Source of the DNA: Cephalotus follicularis
Lineage: Eukaryota; Streptophyta; Magnoliopsida; Oxalidales; Cephalotaceae
Reading direction: 5' to 3'
NCBI GenBank assembly: GCA_001972305.1
Contig: BDDD01000552.1
Coordinates: 338,458-402,457, forward strand
DNA length: 64,000 nucleotides
The position numbers were made by a program, and so were the translations under genes. Of the stretch, positions 56,561-64,000 are shown piece after piece; the first letter of the stretch is position 1; every line of letters begins with the position of its first letter. The notes under the pieces are model-generated. The model was not told where the DNA came from and made no database searches. It saw only the letters and a program-made list of their open reading frames with translations.

Positions 56561-56756
56561 TTCTGCCAAATTTTGTCAATTCTTTAATCTCTAATCTTTT
56601 AAGCTCCAATTTGCACACTTTTGGGTAGTATTCTTGCACTTTGGTCATTTTGTACTTGTACCTGAAAATCAATATAACACAACCAAAGTAGTCCATTCCA
56701 AGCATAAAAATATTACAAATAACACATTAAAAAACAACACATTTTTATGCTAAACA

Positions 56757-57197
56757 AATACCCCCATACTTAGACTTTGCTTGTCGTCAAGCAATCCAAA
56801 TAGAAAGTTAAAACAAGAAAACACATGCATACACAAAAAATAAAAACTGAAAACACAAACAAGAACATAAACAAAAACCTAACACACTTTCGTAGGAATC
56901 ACGATTTCATTTAGCTTATGCAACAAGCCGTTAAACCCCTAGGTGGCCCTAGTGGATGAGTTTTGTCTCGTGAGTGTTTTCCGGTGAATAAACACCAAAA
57001 ATTCAGTTCATCAAAACTTTGAAAACACGTAAAATGTATCTATACTAAAAAATTCATAGCCCCCCCCCATACTTAAATCTTGCATTGTCCTCAATGCACT
57101 AGAAACAAACTAAAGAAAAGAAAAATGCATGATCACACAAATATAAGAAACAATGCAATAAAATAAAGAACAAAGGGGTAGGGTTTACCGGATATGA
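56757..57197 (-). other. T15 3' UTR with two polypurine tracts
   Basis: On the minus strand AAGTATGGGGGTATT adjoins the LTR (56757-56770). An upstream copy, TTTAAGTATGGGGGGGGG, lies at about 57060-57076 after a TTGAGGACAATG motif. Both are typical of Athila/Tat 3' ends. Confidence 0.8.
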
Positions 57198-58049
57198 TCA
57201 TGGAGGCTCGAAATAACAACGCTCATGAAAGTCCATGGCCTCTTCAATCATTGCAGCTTGAAAATCCAAAAATATTAGTGCTCGCTTCCTTTTCACTTCG
57301 ACCGCGTCTCCAATATCTGTCTTAACAAACTCAAACACACCACGTGAAGGCATAGGTTTAACAATATAAGGATCATCCCAAAAGGATGTCCACCAATAAA
57401 ATCCATCATTAGAACAAGAACATTTGAATGCATCTCCTATTCCTATCATGTCAATCTTAAACATACCACGTGAGAAAACAATTTTAACAATATAAGAGCA
57501 ATCCCAACAAGATCTCCACCAATAGAAACCATCAAGAGAACAATAACAGTGAAAAAAGTTTTCAATAAAACGTAAAGATTGCCAATAAACAATGTAAGCA
57601 TCGTCCCAATAGGACTTCCACCAGTAAAAACCATTTAGAGAACAAAAACATTCAAATGCATCACCTAAACCCATCTTAGCAACCTTACACACACAATGGG
57701 AGAAAACAATTTTTACAATTTTAGAACCATCCCAACACGATCTCCACCAGTAGAAACCATAAAGAGAATCACAAAAATTATGGCCAACCAACCATTGACT
57801 ATCTGAAAAAAGATTGATGATCATATCGTCCAACAAACTCAATATCTCCTTTTGCGTAACCTCTAATTCCTCAAATTCTTGTAAACATTCCATGAAGCTG
57901 TTCTCAAAATCTATGTCAAAGTACGTTTGGTCAGGCATACCGAGTTTGTGTGTGTGATGGGTTAGATGATCCCATTCACTATCCGATGTTGGCTCATTGA
58001 GCTTACTTTCTAACCATGCTAACGCTTCCTCATTTTGTAGCCACATCAA
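57198..58049 (-). CDS. T15 downstream region with aromatic tandem repeats (unknown function)
   Basis: An open stretch of about 283 codons in the same frame as gag and protease, ending at 57198. An acidic N-terminal ~90 residues (EALAWLESKLNEP, EELEVTQKEILSLLDDM) is followed by four copies of a unit with GFYWW-x-S-x-WD and usually YIVK. The units start near 57770, 57645, 57540 and 57415, with 126-, 102- and 126-bp spacing. A basic tail (KRKRALIF) follows. It occupies the place of RT. I do not recognise the repeat. It is the only long part of this frame without a stop. It might be a spacer of the protease-RT linker expanded by tandem duplication, or a separate function. Confidence 0.6.
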   Translation of the reverse strand: MMWLQNEEALAWLESKLNEPTSDSEWDHLTHHTHKLGMPDQTYFDIDFENSFMECLQEFEELEVTQKEILSLLDDMIINLFSDSQWLVGHNFCDSLYGFYWWRSCWDGSKIVKIVFSHCVCKVAKMGLGDAFECFCSLNGFYWWKSYWDDAYIVYWQSLRFIENFFHCYCSLDGFYWWRSCWDCSYIVKIVFSRGMFKIDMIGIGDAFKCSCSNDGFYWWTSFWDDPYIVKPMPSRGVFEFVKTDIGDAVEVKRKRALIFLDFQAAMIEEAMDFHERCYFEPP

Positions 58050-58730
58050 TCTATCCTTTTGTTTAGCTTACTCAACCTCGAATTCTCTCCTGAAATTGCG
58101 ATCAAAGTCGATATTAAAATACGAATCAATGGTATCAGGAATCGAGCGAATCACGTAGACATCATCAAAGTCAGATTGATGCTTTCCCAATCGGAAAATG
58201 TTAAAGTCCATCGACGACTTTCCAAAACTCAACTTCATGAGACCATTTCAACAATTAATCAATGCATTACTTGTGGCCAAGAATGGTCTACCAAGGATAA
58301 CTGGGATTTGGTCTTTTATGTTCACAATAGGTTGGGTATCTAATACGGCAAAGTCGACAGGAAAGAAAAACTCACCAACCTTTTTCAAAACATCCTCAAT
58401 TTTCCCTTTTGGTACTTTTACCGACGTATCAGCTAATTGAAAAGTTGTATTGGTCGGGCGCAACTCTCCTAAACCTAGTTGCTCAAAAACTGACGAAGGC
58501 AACAAATTCACACTTGCTCCTGAATCGAGCAAGGCATGATCGATTTTGGTGTTGCCAATCACACAAGAGATTGTCGGGCAGCCAGGATCTTTATACTTTC
58601 ACATCGTGGGTTGCGAAAACAGTGCACTAATGTTGGCTACCAAGAAAGCCTTTTTCGGAGTTTGAAGGATCCTCCTTTTAGTGTATAAGTCTTTAAGGAC
58701 TTTTGCGTAAGAGGGCACCTGCTCAATGGC
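58050..58730 (-). pseudogene. T15 aspartic protease region
   Basis: Same frame as gag. The core reads ALLDSGASVNLLP, then QLADTSVKVPKG and ILGRPFLATSNALINC, the Athila-type protease. Stops lie near 58606-58604, at 58250-58248 (where relatives have Arg, fitting CGA to TGA) and near 58072. It would cut the polyprotein during particle maturation. Confidence 0.85.
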
Positions 58731-60536
58731 TTAAAGCAATGGGATATTGATTTGAACTTGTTTAAATATATTGATGATCTTTTCCATCGTTGGGGCTTTC
58801 ACATTTTGCAATCTCCTTGGAAAAGGAACTGGGGGATCAAATGAACACTTGGGTATTTCCATTAATTGTTCCTTTCTCTCTTTTTCTTTCTCTTTCCTAA
58901 CTTCTTCTTGCGCATTTAACTTTGTTGGTTGCGCAAAGGAGTCAACCAACTGTTCTTTTGATTTGTCATGCCCAATTGACTCATCCAACTCCTCGCTCAA
59001 ATTTTCTATTTTATCCGCTGGTTGGTACTCACTTCCACTTCGCAAGGCAAATGCTTGGTCGGATGGGCCGGAAGAAGATGAGCATTGCGGATTAGATTGT
59101 GGTTGGATACGATCGGGCTGAATCATATTCGTCCTAGGATTCGGTTCGGGTTGAGAACGCATCTTCCCTTTTTCTCTTGTATGTACCGCAGATGCTAGCT
59201 GACAGATTTGCTTTTCTATGTTGTTCTGACTAGTCATCATCGTGCTCATGAGAAGCTCTATATTCTTTTCTAAAGAAGAAATCCTAGATGTATCTTCCCT
59301 TTGGTTCAATAATCCAGGGGATTGTTGATTTTGGAATTGATTTTGTGGCAAGGATGGTTGGACATTGTTTGAATTCTGGGAGAACCTTGGAAATGTCTGC
59401 TGTTGTGCAGACTGGCTAGGGAAGCTCGAAGGTTGTCCCAAAAACTGTGGAGGTAGGGCACCAATGCTGGAAGGCTACCCTGAAAAATTGGATTGTCCGC
59501 GCATGTTTTTCCCTTGACTCCATGAGAAGTTCGGATGATTTCGCCAACCCGGATTGTAAGTGTTACTATACGGGTTGTATTGGTTCATAGCAGACACATT
59601 CTCAGGAGCATATTGGTTGTCAATATAAATTTGGCATTCTTCAAAAACATGGTTTGGGGACTCGCACCAGGAACACATAGGGGTGTTTTGCTCAATTTGA
59701 TTTACTTGTGTGGAACCCCTAATAAGTGATTCTAATCTAGTCACGAGACTGTCTAATTGTGCCTCTTTAGCAACTGCTCCTTCTATTACGTACCCTTTAC
59801 TTGGCAACGCTCTCTCAGAAACTTGAGCTGACTCCCACTCTTTAGTTCGCTCACCCAAATCTAAAAGGAAATTCCATGCATCGTTTTCATCAGTGTACGA
59901 GGTGAACCCATCGGCACACATAGATTCGACCAATTGCGTGGTCTGGTAATCGATCCCTTCGTAGATGATTTGGCATAAATGCCACGTGTTCAAACCATGA
60001 TGAGGACACTCTAAGAGAAGATCCTTAAAACGTTCCATACACCTAGGAAATGATTCATCGGGTTTTTGACAAAACTGGAGAATGTCGTTCCTAAGTTTAT
60101 TGGTTTTATGAAGCGAAAAGAATTTCTTAAGGAACGAGATAGTGAACTGATCCCAAGTGGAGATGGAATTAGTTGGGAGACTGTAGAGCGACTTCTTAGC
60201 TGCATCTTTAAGAGCAAAATTGATGAATCGCAACTTGATATCATTGTCAGATAGTTGCTGAAGTTTCATGAGGGCACATACCTCCTCGAACTCTCGAGGG
60301 AAGAGATATGCATCCTCGTTGGGTAATCCATGAAAGTACGGGAGCATGCTAATGAATTCTGATTTTAACTCAAAATTGTTCCCGTTAGGTGCAGGCAACA
60401 GGATACTGGATGGTTGAGTTGTCCTAGCGGGGTAGAATCTTTCACGAAGAGTTTGATTTGGGCGTGCGTCCGCCATTGGTCTTGGTTGATTAATTCTTTC
60501 TAAGCGATGGTTTGGACCACGCACCCAATCGGTCAT
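58731..60536 (-). pseudogene. T15 gag
   Basis: Opens at ATG 60536 and runs in one frame to TAA 58733-58731, with an internal TAG at 59477-59475. The capsid region (FHGLPNEDAY, TWDQFTISFLKKFF, LRNDILQF, CPHHGLN) matches Athila/Tat-type gag. A CSWCESPNHVFEEC knuckle and a Gln/Pro-rich tail follow. No frameshift is seen over 600 codons, so damage is by point change only. Confidence 0.88.
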
Positions 60537-60855
60537 AAACTAAGACTAGGTCCGAGATCCTAAGCTAAGGTAAAAAACCTAATTTATCTAAGTTAGAAAA
60601 TTTTGTTAACATTTATGCAAGTGAAAAATGTTGTTAAAATTTATGCTGAACCTAATTATCTATGTTAGAATTTGTTAAAGATTATGCAAATGAGAGTAGG
60701 GTTTGTTAAGGGTTAGGATGATTCCTATTTAAACTAAATTAGAACTGTTAGAAAAACACAAAGACGGAAAAATAAAACAAAAATAAATACTACGAATCAG
60801 TCGAATAAATTTAAACTAATTTAAACCGTTTCCCCGGCAAAGACGCTAAAAACTT
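60537..60855 (-). other. T15 leader and primer binding site
   Basis: TAGCGTCTTTGCCGGGGA on the minus strand (about 60849-60831) resembles the tRNA-Asp type site TGGCGCCGTTGCCGGGGA with changes. The rest is AT-rich leader. Confidence 0.6.
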
Positions 60856-62072
60856 GTTCATGTAAAAAGAATGTTTTAAAATTTATAGCCGCAAGTGCAC
60901 GGATCATGCAGTAACGGGTCGAACGTAGGGAAACGATAAACTAGTTATAATATATTCAACCTAGGCGAAGTATACCAATTTTGAGATAAATTATCAAACT
61001 AATGAATAGAAGCTAAGAAAATATATAATTAAAAAGCGGTTTTAGGGTATAGAAACTCACCGTAGATTGTATTGAACAATTCCATTTAATTGAACGATCA
61101 TACCATGATAAACAACGGCAGCTAGGTCGATACGGAGTGCGGTGGTGATGACAAGACGTATGAGTAGTCACGCTAGGTCTACACGAAGTGTGGATTTTAA
61201 TCAGACAAGAGGTATGAGTAGTCATGCTAGGTCTATACGAAGTGTGTTCGTTGCGACAAATCGTATGAGTAGACTCCGTTGATTTAAGCACCATTTATTC
61301 ACCAACTTTCAGCTTCACCGACAAGATGTTTGTGGATTTTAATCAGACAGACAAAGTGTGTGCAAAGGCAGAAATATTGTAGAACAAATAAAATATTCAA
61401 GGATTTTTATTGATGGAATTGAAACAATAACAATCTAGGCTTTGTTCTAACCCAAAACCTTGAAAAATTAGCTACAAAACATAATGAAACTAAACTAAGG
61501 AGGGAGGTGGCTACTTCCACACACTCTCCCCTATTTGGCCGAAATAACATTGTTTATATACTACAAAATTGATCAAAAACGGAAATAAAGCAATCCTAGT
61601 TACAAAATCTGGCAAAAATCTAATCTTTCTATTTCTGCTGCAGAGGAAGGCGTCGACTTCTAATGAAAGGCGTCGATATCTTCTTGTAAAAGTCGCGTTT
61701 TGCTGAGATGCGCTTGAAAGACGTCGACCCTTTAGATGAAAGTCGTCGATCTCTTTTGGTCCAAAAGTTACAGGTCGAATTTACACAAAGACGTCGATCC
61801 CTATGATTAAAGACGTCGACGCTTTGTTCATAGCTCTTGAAGATAATTTGTATTCTCCAGAAAAGACGTCGACTTCTAACCAAAGACGTCGACGCGTTGT
61901 TGAAACCCAGAAAAGACATCGAGGTTCATGATAGACATCAACGCATTTACTCTGTTTTCTACCGAATTTTGTCAATTCTTCAATCTTTACTCTTTTAAGC
62001 TCCAATTTGCACACTTTTGGGTAGTATTCTTGCACTTTGGTCATTTTGCACTTGTACCTGAAAATCAATATA
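60856..62072 (-). repeat. T15 5' LTR, truncated by T16
   Basis: Collinear with 55460-56672. The last ~82 bases seen in the left copy lie beyond T16, outside the window. Confidence 0.85.
61645..61950. repeat. GTCGAC array, GACGTCGA dialect, T15 right LTR
   Basis: Counterpart of 56250-56560. Several cores that are mutated on the left (for example GTCTAC) are intact here. Confidence 0.82.
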
Positions 62073-62075
62073 AAT

Positions 62076-63226
62076 TGTAGTATTTATTCTTTTTCAATTT
62101 TAATCAAGTTAAACAATGAATACAAATTATATATGCAATTAATAGTAAATAAATAAATAAATTGCACAAAGAAAAGGGTAGAGAGATGCAAACACAGTTT
62201 ATAGTGGTTCGGCAAAGATCATGCTTATGTCCACTTTCCCAAGGTCCTCCTTGAGTTTCCACTAGTGTTCCACTCGAACACAATCTCCGAATATCTTTAC
62301 AGGGGCTATTCGGTGCACCTTTATAATGTTTTGTGATTGACCTCAATCACAAGGGTTCACTCTCCTCTCTTCACTTTAGGGTTCACTCCCCTAAAAATGG
62401 TTTACAAAAATAGTTTGAAGGTATTTTGTGTAGGCTCTCAAAAGCTTGATTTAGCTATTTTTTATTACAATATAATCACTCCTCTTAATGAAAATTGATC
62501 TTTATAATTTTGGAGGCTTTGAACTTTTCTTCTTTTCTTGAATGATTTTTGCTTCCTGAAAAGTTGTTTCTTTTGTTGTGGTTGATTTTGATTTAATAGT
62601 GTTGATATGTGGACCTTGGGATTTGTTGTTATTTTCCTTGGGAAATGTTCCATCAGTCTTGGAAGTTGTTCTGTCAGCCTTGGAAGTTGTTCCATTAGTA
62701 TTGAAAGTTGTTTATGCTTCAAACGATGCATTGAAAACAGCTGAAGTAATTCCTTCTCGCACGCAAAGCGTCGACGGAGTTCTTTAAAGCGTCGGCGCTT
62801 TTGTGAACATTGGAAGTTTGAATTTGAATCTCTGCTCTAAGCACTGACGGTCTTGAAATTTGGGGGCGACGGTTGTCCTCAAAGCGCTAACGGTTTGTGT
62901 TGATGTTGACGCTTTGGGAAATTTCATTAGCCCAAAAGTCTCTGTTTTTAACCGCTGATATAGGCCACCAAAGCGCTGGCGCTTACTTCCGAGCGTCGAT
63001 GGTTGTATTGTTTCTTCTTTGCTTGTAATGCTCCAACTGTTGGCGCTTTGTTCCCAACTTTCGAAGGTTCCCTCCGACGCTTTTTTTTAAAGCGTCGAGG
63101 CTTTAACCTGTTACTTCAGTTTCCTATTTTGACTTTGCAATATTTATCTTATCTTGCCCAAAAGGAAACATTGTTATATACAGATATGTTATCATCAAAA
63201 CATGGATTGAGACATAAATGTCAACA
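62076..63226 (-). repeat. T16 3' LTR
   Basis: Contains the TATAGTGGTTCGGCAAAG-type block common in Sirevirus LTRs (about 62198-62300) and a GTCGAC array at 62764-63105. Confidence 0.75.
62764..63105. repeat. GTCGAC array, GCGTCGACG dialect, T16 LTR
   Basis: GCGTCGACGG (core 62770) and GCGTCGGCGC (core 62791) are 21 bp apart. Decayed copies such as GCACTGACGG, GGGCGACGG, GCGCTAACGG and GCGTCGAGGC continue to 63105. Confidence 0.75.
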
Positions 63227-63801
63227 ATCTCCCCCTTTTCGATGATAACAAAATTTGCTACATTTTTTAAACAAAATAAACAAGTTTGAAGAATATAACC
63301 ATAGTGCATAAGTACTAACACATGTAATAAAGAATATAAACATAGTGCATAAGTACTAACACATGTAATACTCCCCCTTAATTCTATATCTCCCCCTTAG
63401 TATAACATCTCCCCCTTTTTGTTATCAATTGAAAAAGGTTTAGTTATAAGCTTTCCTTATCAATCGCCCTTTGTTATTAATTCAACATTCATCTTGCAAA
63501 ACATATCACAATTCAATCAGTCAAAACATTCATTCATAACATCAACTTCATTTAATTCAAAATATCATACAAGTCATTCAAATTGTCATAACTACAAATG
63601 ATTCATATTCATAATACCAAACTTAATTACAAGGTTTCAAAAACATCAAGAATATCACAATACACAATGAAATATGAGATGCAAATGCTTAATCGACCAT
63701 GGTATCATCCATGTCCCCCTCCAAATCATCAGTGGCTGCATGTTCTCTTGGGTTGCCAATATCGTCCTGGCTTGATGAAGAAGAAGTAACAAGGCCTTCA
63801 T
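63227..63801 (-). other. T16 3' UTR with repeated polypurine tracts; possible env-like C-terminus
   Basis: TCTCCCCCTT motifs (GGGGGAGA on the minus strand) occur at 63227, 63371, 63390 and 63408, the Sirevirus multiple-tract signature. From about 63801 to 63695 the minus strand reads an acidic Ser-rich segment ending in a stop, which could be the end of an env-like ORF; this part is weak. Confidence 0.65.
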
Positions 63802-64000
63802 TGTGACACCCCGTGTCACTTTGACAAGGTCGGCGTGCAAAAGACGCGAGTGACATTTGTTATTATTAATGATAATGATTATTATTATTTTACACAGTTA
63901 GAAAAATTTTCAAAGTTTTGGAAAAGTCAAATTTTTATGAATGGTTTGGAAAGTCTTGAAGCAGTTTTTGATTTCTAAGTTTAAAGTGAGTTTTTATAAA
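63802..64000. mobile_element. T17: edge of another LTR-like repeat
   Basis: Starts TGTGACACCCCGTGTCACTT, an inverted repeat GTGACAC/GTGTCAC around CCC. This resembles the ends of the TGTCACACCCCG LTR group. Only 199 bases are visible, so orientation and class are uncertain. Confidence 0.4.

Larger units (their letters stand above)
55460..56756 (-). repeat. T15 3' LTR, 1.3 kb
   Basis: On the minus strand it starts TGTTTAGCAT after the purine tract and ends near ACGTGAACA. It contains the GTCGAC array and short repeats near 55735-55880 around AGACGTATGAGTAGTCA and GCTAGGTC. Confidence 0.82.
55460..62072 (-). mobile_element. T15: Athila-like gag-protease element without RT/integrase
   Basis: LTRs at 55460-56756 and 60856-62072 (right copy cut by T16) enclose a minus-strand frame for gag and protease. 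A tandem-repeat region follows, and then a 3' region with two purine tracts. The primer site resembles the tRNA-Asp type used by Athila/Tat elements. RT, RNase H and integrase are absent, as in the TR-GAG class of non-autonomous LTR elements. It would depend on enzymes from a related element. Confidence 0.82.
62076..63801 (-). mobile_element. T16: Sirevirus-like Copia element, 3' end
   Basis: 3' LTR at 62076-63226 (minus orientation: TGTTGACATTT to AATACTACA), then the purine tract and 3' UTR. It sits in the T15 right LTR after TAAAT (62071-62075). T17 interrupts it, and the remainder is outside the window. Confidence 0.75.

Overview
The window is repeat DNA from a plant nuclear genome. It contains LTR retrotransposons of plant-specific or plant-typical lineages: Tekay/Del-like chromoviruses, an Athila-like element, two Sirevirus-like Copia elements with multiple purine tracts, and an older Copia. 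Initiator-Met primer sites (TGGTATCAGAGC) are present and the sequence is AT-rich. I found no convincing host gene, rRNA, tRNA or CRISPR. Lineage names rest on motifs read by eye. Elements are labelled T1 to T17.

Layout. The oldest layer at left and centre is a minus-strand Copia (T6: gag at 39615-38164, integrase continuing at 20569-20405). A solo LTR (T7, 20570-38163, target duplication GGAAT) landed in its integrase. T7 was later opened by a minus-strand chromovirus (T8, 22132-37160, TAAAC), whose right LTR carries a rearranged Sirevirus (T9, about 28854-35697). T6 was also entered by chromovirus T1 (gag at 1-625, 5' LTR running to 20404). The T1 LTR is split by T2 (2726-17000, CATGC/CATCC) and by a non-coding element T5 (17237-20115, TCGAC). 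T2 contains plus-strand chromovirus T3 (3706-9860), which contains solo LTR T4 (8210-9612, ATCCC).

To the right, T10 (40615-46548, AGATG) contains solo LTR T11 (40967-44091, ATGAC). LTR fragment T12 (47215 on) contains solo LTR T13 (48468-55393, GCTTG/GCTCG), which contains deleted element T14 (49962-54370, GTTCT). Next come the Athila-like gag-protease element T15 (55460-62072), Sirevirus T16 (62076-63801) inserted in its right LTR, and the edge of another repeat, T17 (63802-64000).

All coding regions are relics: premature stops (many fitting C-to-T change), frameshifts, deletions and damaged catalytic residues. Nothing here looks able to move on its own.

The most unusual signal is not coding. 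LTRs from three lineages (Tekay-like, Athila-like, Sirevirus-like) carry arrays of a GTCGAC-type palindrome spaced about 20-22 bp apart. Three sequence variants ('dialects') occur: AAGCGTCGACGCTT, CAGTCGACTG and AAGACGTCGATGTCTTT. A second signal is a conserved LTR hairpin, TTAGCC-N13-GGCTAA, followed by a splice-acceptor-like CCCC-TAC-N4-6-AG, with donor-like GTAGGGG upstream in most of these LTRs. This suggests an intron inside the LTR. A third is T15, whose gag-protease frame runs on into an aromatic tandem-repeat region where reverse transcriptase would be expected.
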